Shown here: positions 7,488-15,267 of the stretch, piece after piece
Layout: each line of letters begins with the position of its first letter
How positions within the stretch are numbered: the first letter of the stretch is position 1
Assembly (NCBI RefSeq): GCF_002863225.1
Contig: NZ_PKEK01000089.1
Span: 1 to 49,679, forward strand
Origin: Mycobacterium sp.
GTDB lineage: Bacteria > Actinomycetota > Actinomycetes > Mycobacteriales > Mycobacteriaceae
Length of the DNA: 49,679 nucleotides
Direction of reading: 5' to 3'
The notes under the pieces: generated by a model
What the model was told of the DNA's origin: nothing
Databases searched by the model: none
What the model saw: the letters and a program-made list of their open reading frames with translations, nothing else
Program-made: the position numbers and the translations under genes

Positions 7488-8405
7488 CTATGTCGCGCTG
7501 AGTCCGGTTGTGGGCAGTACGCGTTGCAGGAACTCGAGCTGGTCGGCGACCACGCGCTCGAAGGCGTCACCGACGTAGATGTCGAAATGCCCTTCCGGAT
7601 AGAGCTTTATCTCACCGTGCGGTGCCGTCGCGGCGTAGCGGCGGGTCGGTCCCGACGGCGCGACGGTGTCGGACTCGCAGATGCAGAACAGGATTGGGCA
7701 CGGCACCTTGGCCGCGAGTCGACCCGGGCGGTAGGCCAGCAACTTCACCCCGATGCGCGCGGCGACCTCGTTGCGCAACTCCACACCGTCGGGCACCAGC
7801 TTGAGAAATCCCGGGTAGGCGTCCGGCGCGGTCATCAGTGCGACCTCGCCCGGAAGCCCAGCGGTTTTCACCATCACCGGGTTGCCGCCGAAGCGGGAGG
7901 CGACGATATCGCGGGTCGCCAGTGCCGTGAGGCGCGCACTGACCAGCGGGTTGATCGCACCCAGCGACGCGACGCTGTCGGTGAACGGGCACTGCGACAC
8001 GACCGCCGCGATCCCCGGAACCCGAGCCGCCGTCGCGATCACATGGCCACCACTGAAAGACGTGCCCCACAACCCGATTCGACGCGGATCGATGCCGGGC
8101 AGGGTGCGCGCGAACGCCGCGGCCACCGTCCAGTCCTGTAACTGCATCTTCACGTCGAGCACCTGCCGGGGCGCGCCCTCGCTGTCGCCGAAATTGCGAT
8201 AGTCGAACACCAGGCAGGCGTAGCCGGCGGCGGCGAAACGTTCGGCGAAGGCGTCCAGGCGCATTGTGCGCACCCCGCCCAGACCGTGCGCCATGACCAG
8301 CAGTGGCGTGTCGCCGTCCCCGTCGGGACGGTAGAGCCACGCGCTGATCCGGTCGCTGCCGGAGTTGAACCAGACATCTTCACGCTGCATGACCTCATCC
8401 TGCAT
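7488..8405 (-). CDS. Alpha/beta hydrolase (dienelactone hydrolase/esterase type)
   Basis: This is a serine hydrolase of 305 residues. Counting from the 8405 start, the nucleophile is Ser116 in GTSFSGG, the acid Asp246 in CESDTVAP and the base His273 in EGHFDIY; the oxyanion-hole segment MAHGLGGVR precedes them. There is no signal peptide, so it is cytosolic. The substrate is unknown; the sequence type matches esterases annotated as X-Pro dipeptidyl-peptidase-like or DLH-like. ATG 8405 gives the longest form. ATG 8390 (MQREDVWF) has a purine-rich GGATGAGG just before it and may be the true start. It lies where M. tuberculosis carries PE3 and PE4. Confidence 0.83.
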   Translation of the reverse strand: MQDEVMQREDVWFNSGSDRISAWLYRPDGDGDTPLLVMAHGLGGVRTMRLDAFAERFAAAGYACLVFDYRNFGDSEGAPRQVLDVKMQLQDWTVAAAFARTLPGIDPRRIGLWGTSFSGGHVIATAARVPGIAAVVSQCPFTDSVASLGAINPLVSARLTALATRDIVASRFGGNPVMVKTAGLPGEVALMTAPDAYPGFLKLVPDGVELRNEVAARIGVKLLAYRPGRLAAKVPCPILFCICESDTVAPSGPTRRYAATAPHGEIKLYPEGHFDIYVGDAFERVVADQLEFLQRVLPTTGLSAT

Positions 8406-8488
8406 GGTCGTTCGGAGGATTCGGTAGCCCGGCTCCCTTCGGCCCGGTCCGGCCCGCAGCGTCGTCGGGCGTGTGATAGACCCACGGC

Positions 8489-9841
8489 ATGGCCTTGGAC
8501 GTGCTGCAGCAGCTGTCGTCCCTGGTAGGCGCGAGCTATCTCAGCACCGATCCCGACGTGCTGGCCGGCCGTAGCGTCGACTACACCGGCCGCTACCGCG
8601 GCCGGGCCTGCGCCCTGGTGCGCCCGGGCTCGGCGGGCGAAGTCGCCGAGATCTTGCGGGTATGCCGCGACGCCGGAACGCACGTGACCGTGCAGGGCGG
8701 ACGCACGTCGTTGGTGGCCGGGACCGTCCCCGAGAACGACGACGTGCTGCTGTCCACCGAAAGGCTCTGTGCGATCGGCGATGTCGACACGACCGAGAAC
8801 CGGGTCGAGGCCGGTGCCGGGGCGACGCTGAGCGCGGTGCAACGCGCGGCCGGTGCGGCCGGACTGGTGTTCGGTGTCGATCTGGCCGCGCGTGACACCG
8901 CGACCGTCGGGGGGATGGCCTCGACCAACGCCGGCGGGCTGCGGACCGTGCGCTACGGCAACATGGGCAACCAGGTGATCGGGATGGACCTGGCGCTGCC
9001 GGACGGCTCGGTGGTGCGACGGCATTCGCGGGTGCGTGCCGACAACACCGGTTACGACCTTCCGTCGCTGTTCGTCGGCGCCGAGGGAACGCTGGGCGTC
9101 ATCACCGCGCTCGACCTGCGGCTGCACCCGGAGCCGGCGCACCGGGTGACCGCGGTCTGCGGCTTCGACGAGCTGGATGCCCTGGTCGACGCGGGGCGGC
9201 TGTTTCGCGACCTGGACGGCATCGCGGCGCTCGAACTGGTCGACGGCCGGGCCGGCGCGCTGGCCGGCGAGCATCTCGGCCTGCCGCCGCCGGTACCCGG
9301 CCGCTGGCTGCTGCTGGTGGAGCTGGCGTCCGACCTCGATCCGACCGAGCGGCTCGCTGATGCGCTGGAAGGCGTGCGCGCAACCGGTGAGCCGGCCGTG
9401 GGTATCGATATGGCTGCGCAGCAACGGCTTTGGCGGGTCCGCGAATCACTGGCCGAATTGGTCGGTGTGTACGGCCCGCCGCTGAAGTTCGACGTCTCGC
9501 TACCGCTGTCCGCGGTGCCCGGGTTCGCCCGCGACGCCGAGACGCTGTTGCGGGAGCGCGCGGCCGATGCGATCGGCGTGCTGTTCGGGCACATCGGTGA
9601 GGGCAATCTGCACTTGAACGTATTGCGTTGCAGCGCAGTGCAGGAACACGAGCTCTACGCGGCAATGATGGACCTGATCGCCGGTTGCGGCGGCAACGTC
9701 AGCTCCGAGCACGGGGTGGGAACCCGCAAGCGGCGCTACCTCGGCATGTCTCGCGACGCGGGAGACATCGCCGCGATGCGCACTCTAAAGAGAGCGTTCG
9801 ACCCGACCGGGTATCTGAACGCCGCGGTGCTCTTCGACTAG
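8489..9841 (+). CDS. FAD-binding oxidoreductase, GlcD/vanillyl-alcohol oxidase family (Rv0161-like)
   Basis: This 450-residue flavoprotein has an N-terminal FAD_binding_4 domain (about 35-180; GGRTSLVAGTVPEND and ASTNAGGLRTVRYGNMG) and a C-terminal FAD-oxidase domain (about 210-450). The latter ends with the metal and substrate histidine motifs GHIGEGNLHLNVL and SSEHGVGTRKRRYL. Family members oxidise 2-hydroxy acids such as glycolate or D-lactate; the substrate here is not known. The start is ATG 8489, with no clear ribosome site. The stop overlaps the convergent TetR stop by four bases (CTAG). It marks the left border of the inserted catabolic block. Confidence 0.9.
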   Translation: MALDVLQQLSSLVGASYLSTDPDVLAGRSVDYTGRYRGRACALVRPGSAGEVAEILRVCRDAGTHVTVQGGRTSLVAGTVPENDDVLLSTERLCAIGDVDTTENRVEAGAGATLSAVQRAAGAAGLVFGVDLAARDTATVGGMASTNAGGLRTVRYGNMGNQVIGMDLALPDGSVVRRHSRVRADNTGYDLPSLFVGAEGTLGVITALDLRLHPEPAHRVTAVCGFDELDALVDAGRLFRDLDGIAALELVDGRAGALAGEHLGLPPPVPGRWLLLVELASDLDPTERLADALEGVRATGEPAVGIDMAAQQRLWRVRESLAELVGVYGPPLKFDVSLPLSAVPGFARDAETLLRERAADAIGVLFGHIGEGNLHLNVLRCSAVQEHELYAAMMDLIAGCGGNVSSEHGVGTRKRRYLGMSRDAGDIAAMRTLKRAFDPTGYLNAAVLFD

Positions 9842-10374
9842 CCGCCGGCTTTGATCCCGACCGCGTGCCGCAGTTGGGCCAGGAACTCGTCGGCGTCGTC
9901 GCTGCGGATCATGTAGTGCGAGAACGCAACTCGGATCGCCGTCGCCGCCTTGACTGCAGCGTTCGGGCCCGATATCAGCCGCTGCAGACCGTCGCGCATC
10001 TGCGGGATGACGCTGGCGAACTGGGTGATGACGTGCTCGGGCTCGATGTCGACCATCCGCACGCCGGTGTAGGAGTGCTGGTAGTCGACGATGAAACGCA
10101 GCGCGGCATCGAGTTTGTCGACGCCTTTGAGGCCGACCGTCGCCTGGCTCATGCCGCTTTCGAAGGTGTGCCGCTCGTACTTCGAGAACGCCGAGAGCAG
10201 GTCTTCCTTGGAGGCGAACCAGCGATACAGCGTGGGCCTGGACACTCCCGCCTGGACCGCGACGTCGGACAGGCTGAGCTTGCGCTTGCCGTTGCGGCCG
10301 AGTATCTCAGCAGTGGCCGCGAGGATCCGCTGCTGCGTCGAGGTGTCGCCCTCGATGGTCGACGTCTGGTCCAT
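9838..10374 (-). CDS. TetR family regulator, likely controller of the catabolic block
   Basis: This is a 178-residue TetR protein. Its helix-turn-helix lies at about residues 15-60 (QRILAATAEILGRNGKRKLS, then VQAGVSRPTLYRWFASK), followed by an effector domain of unknown specificity. A TTTACA-N14-TGTCAC site ends only 10 bases before the ATG (10374), so binding there would block transcription of the gene itself. The same site recurs before three further catabolic transcription starts in the next 8 kb, which makes this gene the best candidate for the shared regulator (inference). The stop overlaps the convergent FAD oxidase stop in CTAG. A GTG-less, compact N-terminus supports the ATG start. 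Confidence 0.9.
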   Translation of the reverse strand: MDQTSTIEGDTSTQQRILAATAEILGRNGKRKLSLSDVAVQAGVSRPTLYRWFASKEDLLSAFSKYERHTFESGMSQATVGLKGVDKLDAALRFIVDYQHSYTGVRMVDIEPEHVITQFASVIPQMRDGLQRLISGPNAAVKAATAIRVAFSHYMIRSDDADEFLAQLRHAVGIKAGG

Positions 10375-10383
10375 ACCCGCAAC

Positions 10384-10409
10384 TTTACAAAATTAGGCCG
10401 AAGTGTCAC
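10384..10409. promoter_or_regulatory. Shared operator-like site 1 (TTTACA-N14-TGTCAC)
   Basis: TTTACA (10384-10389), 14 bases, TGTCAC (10404-10409), followed by GCTG. The half-sites form an imperfect inverted repeat, T(T/G)ACA against TGT(C/A)A. The site abuts the TetR start on one side and lies 110 bases upstream of the degenerate SDR gene on the other. Three more copies with identical spacing occur at 13335, 14346 and 18373. Confidence 0.65.
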
Positions 10410-10519
10410 GCTGTTTTGGTGCCACTGCCATGTTCCCTGGCCGGGGTCCTGAGTGCCCCGCCCGAGGTAGCTGACTACATGAGCTTAGCTGGGCAAGTCC
10501 AGGAAGACGGGCGTCTGCG

Positions 10520-11146
10520 GTGAGCCACGCCAGAACGGTGGTGATCACCGAAGCGTCGTCGCCGGTGGCACGGGCTACCGCGACCCGGCTTGCGGTGGCC
10601 GGGCATCTGGTTCTGATGGGCAGCCGTCGGCCACAGGTGTGCGAGGAGGCCGCGGCGCGGTTGCGGTCACAGGGCATGTCGGTGTTCGCCGCTCACCTCG
10701 ACCTGGCCGACCCGTTCTCCATCGATCGCTTCCTGCAGTCCGCCGACTATCTGGTGGGTGAGGCCGACGTGTTAATCAGTACCGCCGGAGTCGCCGACCG
10801 GTCCTGGGCGGGCGCGCAACACCTTGTGATGCAATTGATTCCGCCGATGATCGACGGCGGTCGAGGTGACGTCGTGCTGGTCAGCCCGGCGCTCGACGGA
10901 GTCGCGCCGGCCGGCGCCGACCGGATGCTCGAGGCGTGGGTACACGGTCTCGACGCCGAGTTCGTCGGCACCGGTGTGCGGATGTCGATTGTGCGGTCCA
11001 CCGAAGCCGTGCCCGCCGACGACGCCGGCCGCCTGATCGCCGCGGCGATCGGCTCGCCCGACATGCACTTGCGCGTCGTCGACGTCATCCCGCCCTACCG
11101 CGAAAGTGCAACTGTCGACGGTGCTACTCGAGAAATGCGTCGCTAG
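10520..11146 (+). CDS. Degenerate short-chain dehydrogenase-like protein
   Basis: This 208-residue protein has the SDR Rossmann layout, but its key motifs are lost. The cofactor loop reads TEASSPVARA instead of TGxxxGxG. The NNAG motif is replaced by STAGV. No YxxxK catalytic pair exists: the equivalent helix reads RMLEAWVHGLDAEF. Catalytic activity is therefore unlikely; it may be a binding or regulatory remnant. The start is GTG 10520, with AGGAAG about 14 bases upstream, so the start is uncertain. The last residues (PYRESATVDGATREMRR) are encoded inside the inverted repeat at 11098-11160, which suggests that the original C-terminus was replaced. Confidence 0.7.
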   Translation: MSHARTVVITEASSPVARATATRLAVAGHLVLMGSRRPQVCEEAAARLRSQGMSVFAAHLDLADPFSIDRFLQSADYLVGEADVLISTAGVADRSWAGAQHLVMQLIPPMIDGGRGDVVLVSPALDGVAPAGADRMLEAWVHGLDAEFVGTGVRMSIVRSTEAVPADDAGRLIAAAIGSPDMHLRVVDVIPPYRESATVDGATREMRR

Positions 11147-11160
11147 TTGCACTCTCGCGG
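11098..11160. terminator. Imperfect 16-bp inverted repeat at convergent gene ends
   Basis: CCGCGAAAGTGCAACT (11098-11113) pairs with 11145-11160 at 15 of 16 positions, with a 31-base loop. It spans the stop of the SDR-like gene (11146) and ends just before the stop of the convergent thioesterase gene (11165). Its geometry is like that of the repeat after pntB (31-base loop). A bidirectional terminator is the simplest reading. Confidence 0.55.
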
Positions 11161-11164
11161 GTGG

Positions 11165-11977
11165 CTAAGGACGTTTGCGCACCAACACCGATTGCTGAAT
11201 GCTGCCGACCGCCGACGTCTCGTCGAACAGGGTGCCCACCGTCGTCCCGATGCCGTCGGGGCCGTAGCTGGTCTCGGCGCGGATGCCGACCCACTCGCCC
11301 TCGGGGACCCGGTGCAGGTGCACGACCAAGTCGTTGTTCAGGAACGTCCACTTGGTGATGTCGATCTTCGAACCAATCCCGTTGGCGCAGTCGGCAACTG
11401 AAAACAGGCGCTGCACGGGAGTAATCGGCTCGCCTTCGACCAGGGCGGCCACCGGCTTGATCCAGGACTCACCGGGGCCTTCGTTGAGCGGCTTGGTCAG
11501 CCAGCGCCAATCGAGGCTGTGCACGTAGTTCCGGTCGAAATTCTTGGCGAGATCGCGGCTGCGCCCCTCGCTCAGCGGGGCCGGCAGCGCTGCCGGAGCG
11601 TGCAGCAGTTCGGCGGTGTCCAGCTGCTGCAGCCGCCAACCGGTGGCCCGCGCCGTCGGCCGCGGCCGGCCGTCGGGCCCCAGCGCCAGCGTCTCGGCGC
11701 TGATCAACTCGATCTGCCTTCCCGGACGCTCGACTTTCGCGCGTACCCACATGTCGCCGTCGGCAGGCACCGGGCCCAACAGGTCGATCGCCACCCGGCT
11801 CAACCGGGCGTCGTCGCGTGGCGCGCAGTGCTCCAGCGCCCGCACCAGAAGCGCCGACACCGGCGCGGCATGCTGAATGGCCGCGGTCCAGGTACTGCGG
11901 ACCAGATCTGTCGGAGTGAACTTTTCGCCGATCGGGTCGTCGGCGTCGACCAGCTGGTAGTAGGAACCGCTGGTCAT
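11165..11977 (-). CDS. TesB-like acyl-CoA thioesterase family protein (double hotdog)
   Basis: This 270-residue protein has the length and pattern of the thioesterase-like superfamily (4HBT_3 / TesB type). The N-terminal hotdog has STWTAAIQHAAPVSALLVRA and SRVAIDLLGPVPADGDMWV. The C-terminal hotdog has PVQRLFSVADCANGIGSK, LNNDLVVHLHRVPEGEWVG and an AETSYGPDGIGT segment. Such proteins hydrolyse acyl-CoA thioesters or act as related hydratases; the substrate here is unknown. It overlaps the upstream SMP-30 gene by four bases (ATGA), so it is the third gene of a minus-strand operon that starts near operator site 2. Confidence 0.8.
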   Translation of the reverse strand: MTSGSYYQLVDADDPIGEKFTPTDLVRSTWTAAIQHAAPVSALLVRALEHCAPRDDARLSRVAIDLLGPVPADGDMWVRAKVERPGRQIELISAETLALGPDGRPRPTARATGWRLQQLDTAELLHAPAALPAPLSEGRSRDLAKNFDRNYVHSLDWRWLTKPLNEGPGESWIKPVAALVEGEPITPVQRLFSVADCANGIGSKIDITKWTFLNNDLVVHLHRVPEGEWVGIRAETSYGPDGIGTTVGTLFDETSAVGSIQQSVLVRKRP

Positions 11978-12822
11978 TCGTCCTCCACCGCCGTGCCGGG
12001 AGTATCGACGATCACCGTGTCGAGCCGGGCGAGCTTCGTGCCGACAAGCCGTTTGGGGTACGCATCGCTACTCGACAGCATGAACAGTGTGCGGCCGGCG
12101 GCGCCACCGAGCATGCAGGCGATCGCGGCGCGATCGCCGATGTCGATCCGATGCGTCACAAGCCCGCCCTCGACGATGCGTTCGAACTGGTGGGCCAACG
12201 TCATCGCCGTCCACACCCCGCCCTCGGCGTCGAGGCAGATGCCGTCCGGCGGGCCGTCCAGCCCGTCGGCGAAGACGCGCCGGCCGGTCAGGTCGCCGCC
12301 CTCGCCGATCGTGTAGGCGGTCAACCGGCGACCGGTCGACTCGGCCACGATCAGGGTCCGGTGGTCGGGGGTGATGACCATGCCGTTGGGAAAGTCCAGT
12401 TCGGTCGCCACCACGTCGACGGCGCCATCGGGGTCGACCCGCAGGATCACCCCGCCCTCGAACGCCTGCGAACCGATGTAGGCCCGGCCGTGCCGGTCGA
12501 CCACCATATCGCCCAGGTCCGCCGGCGCCAGCTCACTCAAATCGGCTGTCTCGCTGACGGTTTCGCCGTCGTACGCCAGCAGCGTGCGGTTCTCGGCAGA
12601 GACGATCAGTAGCGTCCCGTCCGGCCGGAAGCCCAGACCCGAGGGCGCGTGCCCGGGCAGCGGCAGCGTGGTCATCGAGCCGCAGACGGTGACGGTGTGC
12701 ACGGCCTCGCCGAGCATGTCGGAGAACCACAACAGGCCCTCGAACCAGCGCGGACCCTCGCCGAAGCAGAACCCGCTGGCCAGCGGGGTCAGCCCGTCAA
12801 CCATTGCCGTCATCGAGCGCAT
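11974..12822 (-). CDS. SMP-30/gluconolactonase/LRE family protein
   Basis: This is a six-bladed beta-propeller hydrolase of about 282 residues. Family segments are FCFGEGPRWFEGLLWFSD at the N-terminus (metal-binding Glu of the EGPxW motif), PSGLGFRPDGTLLIVS, DFPNGMVITPDHRTLIVAES (the PNG-metal site) and DGPPDGICLDAEGGVW (the metal-binding Asp). These enzymes open lactones with a divalent metal. In this cluster it may hydrolyse a lactone made by the Baeyer-Villiger-type monooxygenase at 23373 (inference). ATGs at 12822, 12813 and 12804 are all possible starts; the last gives an eight-base overlap with the upstream SRPBCC gene. Confidence 0.83.
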   Translation of the reverse strand: MRSMTAMVDGLTPLASGFCFGEGPRWFEGLLWFSDMLGEAVHTVTVCGSMTTLPLPGHAPSGLGFRPDGTLLIVSAENRTLLAYDGETVSETADLSELAPADLGDMVVDRHGRAYIGSQAFEGGVILRVDPDGAVDVVATELDFPNGMVITPDHRTLIVAESTGRRLTAYTIGEGGDLTGRRVFADGLDGPPDGICLDAEGGVWTAMTLAHQFERIVEGGLVTHRIDIGDRAAIACMLGGAAGRTLFMLSSSDAYPKRLVGTKLARLDTVIVDTPGTAVEDE

Positions 12823-13285
12823 CCAATTCTCGGGCGACGGCCTGGTGGTAGGCGTCGATCTTGGCGGGGTTGGCCTGCTGGAACAGTGCGTCGGGCAACG
12901 GCGCGTGCTTGTAGGCCTCGATCGTCATCGTCCGGGTGAACAGCGTGATGTCTTCACCCGGCCGGGTGAACTGGTACTGGACCGTGATCCGTCCCTCCAT
13001 TCCGCCACCGCCGTCTTGGTTGTGACCAAGCGGGCCAACGGAATTGAAGATCCACAACCTCGGCCGCATCGCGATGGCCAGCTGCCAGGTGAAAATCCGG
13101 CCGCCGTCGGGCCCGGTTTCCTGCCAGGTGTCACCGACCTGCAGTGGCAGCTTGTCGGGCAGGTTCGCGATGTGTGCGCTACCGGGATAGGTCTTCGGCC
13201 AGTTCGCCGGGTTGGTGACGAAGTCGTAGACGGTCTCGGGCGCATGCGCGAAGGCGGTCTCCGAGCTCGTCGTCACGATGCCCAC
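12797..13285 (-). CDS. SRPBCC (START-like) family protein
   Basis: This 162-residue protein has the polyketide-cyclase/START-like fold, with the typical beginning TAFAHAPETVYDFVTNPANW. The middle (GSAHIANLPDKLPLQVGDTW) and the C-terminal helix (HAPLPDALFQQANPAKIDAY) complete one domain. Such proteins bind hydrophobic ligands or act as cyclases and dehydratases; the role here is unknown. I chose GTG 13285 because AAGGAG lies six bases upstream. A longer frame from GTG 13324 has no ribosome site. It is the first gene of the minus-strand operon and lies 50 bases from operator site 2, opposite the LLM gene. Confidence 0.82.
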   Translation of the reverse strand: MGIVTTSSETAFAHAPETVYDFVTNPANWPKTYPGSAHIANLPDKLPLQVGDTWQETGPDGGRIFTWQLAIAMRPRLWIFNSVGPLGHNQDGGGGMEGRITVQYQFTRPGEDITLFTRTMTIEAYKHAPLPDALFQQANPAKIDAYHQAVARELDALDDGNG

Positions 13286-13334
13286 TCGTCGCTCCTTCGC
13301 GGCAGAAAACAGCCCGGCCGGCACACCGGGCGGG

Positions 13335-13360
13335 TTTACAGATTATCGTACAAATGTCAC
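13335..13360. promoter_or_regulatory. Shared operator-like site 2 (TTTACA-N14-TGTCAC)
   Basis: TTTACA (13335-13340), 14 bases, TGTCAC (13355-13360), then GCGG. It lies in the divergent gap between the SRPBCC operon (start 13285) and the LLM oxidoreductase (start 13410), so one bound regulator could control both. It has the same orientation and spacing as the other three copies. Confidence 0.65.
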
Positions 13361-13409
13361 GCGGTAACTTGCAGGGAGATCGTCGGCGCTCAGCCAAGGA
13401 AAGCGGCAG

Positions 13410-14330
13410 ATGAAATTCACCATCACCCACCCGATGCACAGCCACCCCTACAACCCCGAGCTGGTCAGGGGTGACGGCATCGCCGCGGTGGCCGCTGCCG
13501 CCGAAGCCGCCGGTATCCACGGCTTCGGGTTCACCGATCACCCCGCCCCGAGCCAGCGCTGGCTGGAAGCCGGCGGCCATGACGCGCTGGACCCGTTCGT
13601 CGCGATGGGTTACGCCGCGGCGCACACCTCCACGTTGCGGCTGATCCCCAACATCGTGGTGCTGCCGTACCGAAACCCGTTCGTAGTGGCCAAATCCGGT
13701 GCGACCCTTGATCTGCTGTCCGACGGCAGGTTCACGCTGGCGGTCGGGGTCGGTTATCTCAAACGCGAATTCGCCGCGCTGGGTGTCGACTTCGAGGAGC
13801 GGGCGGCGTTGTTCGACGAGGCGCTCGACGTGATCCGGGGCATCTGGACCGCCGACGACATCACCTTCGAGGGGCGACACTTCAGCGCCAAGGGGATCAC
13901 CGCGCACCCGCGTCCGGTCAGTGATCCCCACCCACCCATCTGGATCGGCGGCAACACCGGGGCCGCGCGGCGCCGGGTCGCCGAGAAGGGCGACGGTTGG
14001 TGCCCGTTCGCCGCGCCGCCCGCGCTGGCCCAGACCGCCCGCACGGCGTCACTGGATTCCGTGGAGGCGCTCGGCGACGGCATCGACGACCTGCGCCGCC
14101 GCCTCGAGGACGCCGGAAGGGATCCCGCAGGAGTCGACATCGTCTTCGGCAACTTCGAGGGCGGCAGTCCGGCCGACGACGATTTCAACGCCGACGCCTA
14201 CCTGGCCGGCCTGAATCGGCTGGCTGAGCTCGGCGTCACCTGGACGCAGGTGGGACTGCCCGGAGACAGCCTGGCCCACGCGCTCGAGGTGATCGACCGA
14301 TTCAAGACGCTGGTCATCGACGCCTCGTGA
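13410..14330 (+). CDS. LLM-class F420-dependent oxidoreductase
   Basis: This 306-residue protein of the bacterial luciferase-like TIM barrel family has the segments GIHGFGFTDHPAPSQRW, LRLIPNIVVLPYRNPFVVAK, LDLLSDGRFTLAVGVGYL and PHPPIWIGGNTGAARRR. These fit the mycobacterial TIGR03619-type subgroup, most of which use coenzyme F420; FMN cannot be excluded. It would oxidise or reduce a pathway intermediate. It is the only gene between operator site 2 and site 3, and its start ATG 13410 lies 50 bases after site 2. Confidence 0.88.
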   Translation: MKFTITHPMHSHPYNPELVRGDGIAAVAAAAEAAGIHGFGFTDHPAPSQRWLEAGGHDALDPFVAMGYAAAHTSTLRLIPNIVVLPYRNPFVVAKSGATLDLLSDGRFTLAVGVGYLKREFAALGVDFEERAALFDEALDVIRGIWTADDITFEGRHFSAKGITAHPRPVSDPHPPIWIGGNTGAARRRVAEKGDGWCPFAAPPALAQTARTASLDSVEALGDGIDDLRRRLEDAGRDPAGVDIVFGNFEGGSPADDDFNADAYLAGLNRLAELGVTWTQVGLPGDSLAHALEVIDRFKTLVIDAS

Positions 14331-14345
14331 GGGCGCGGCCGAGGC

Positions 14346-14371
14346 TTTACAAGTTTTGACGAGAATGTCAT
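14346..14371. promoter_or_regulatory. Shared operator-like site 3 (TTTACA-N14-TGTCAT)
   Basis: TTTACA (14346-14351), 14 bases, TGTCAT (14366-14371). The right half is embedded in a second inverted repeat, GAGAAT-GTC-ATTCTC (14361-14375). The GTG start of the thioesterase gene follows only 10 bases after the site, so transcription from here would give a very short or absent leader. Confidence 0.65.
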
Positions 14372-14380
14372 TCTCGCTAG

Positions 14381-15262
14381 GTGACAACAGACTCTGAGCA
14401 GACGTCGTGGTCGGTCGCCGGCCTCCTGGATTTGTTCGACGCGCGCGAAGCCGGCGATAACCGGTTCAGTGCCGAGACCGGCATCGCGGCCGAGGACGAG
14501 CGTCAGGTGGTAGAGGGCACCCAGGTGCTCGCGCAGGTGATTGTCGCTGTCGCCAAGCGGTTCCCGGCCAAGTCGGTGCGCTCGGTACATGCGGTGTTCG
14601 CCCGTGCGGTGCTGGTCGGCCCACCGGTCGAGATCGAGATCGACGTCGTCGCCGAGGGCCGTTCGACTGCGACCGCGGTGGTCGGTGTTTCCCAGAACGG
14701 GCGGCGCGCCATCACGGTGACCGCGTTGCTCGATGTGCCGTCCGACGACGTGATCCGCCACCACCTGCCCCGGCCCGAGGTGACCGCGCCCGCGGACGCC
14801 AACGACGGCCGGATGCCGATGGGCGGCCGGGAGTTGCGACTGGTGGACGTGGTCGACGTCAACAGCCCGGATGAGGTCGGCCCGCCGGAGTTGTATGCCT
14901 GGCTGCACTATGACCCGATCCCGGCCCGTGACGACCTGGCGAAGGCGTTGATCGCGTATTTCACCGGTCACCTTGGCATTTCGACGGCGATGCGGGCCCA
15001 TGAGGGCATCGGCACCGCCCAGTCGCACCTGACCGTGTCGACCGCGCCGATGACGGTGTCGGTCAGCTTCCACGAGCCGGTGTCGTGGACGGGCTGGCTG
15101 CTCTACAGCCACGAGAGCACGCAGGCCGGGGCGGGCATGTCCTACATCCGCGGCGCCGTGCACACCGAGGAAGGCGAGTTGATCGCCTCGTTCGCCCAGG
15201 ACGCGCTCATCCGTCCGCTGCGCACCAGCGATTCTGCGATCAAAACCGAAGCGCGACTGTAA
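14381..15262 (+). CDS. TesB-like thioesterase family protein (double hotdog)
   Basis: This 293-residue protein resembles acyl-CoA thioesterase II. The N-terminal hotdog has FSAETGIAAEDERQVVEGTQ, QVIVAVAKRFPAKSVRSVHA and a VEIEIDVVAEGRSTATAVV strand pair. The C-terminal hotdog has LIAYFTGHLGISTAMRAHEG, the TesB-like active segment TVSTAPMTVSVSFHEPV, and YIRGAVHTEEGELIASFAQD near the end. It is a second TesB-like protein in the block and differs from the one at 11165. The start GTG 14381 directly follows operator site 3, and the acyl-CoA dehydrogenase gene follows after five bases, so the two form an operon. Confidence 0.8.
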   Translation: MTTDSEQTSWSVAGLLDLFDAREAGDNRFSAETGIAAEDERQVVEGTQVLAQVIVAVAKRFPAKSVRSVHAVFARAVLVGPPVEIEIDVVAEGRSTATAVVGVSQNGRRAITVTALLDVPSDDVIRHHLPRPEVTAPADANDGRMPMGGRELRLVDVVDVNSPDEVGPPELYAWLHYDPIPARDDLAKALIAYFTGHLGISTAMRAHEGIGTAQSHLTVSTAPMTVSVSFHEPVSWTGWLLYSHESTQAGAGMSYIRGAVHTEEGELIASFAQDALIRPLRTSDSAIKTEARL

Positions 15263-15267
15263 CTCTC

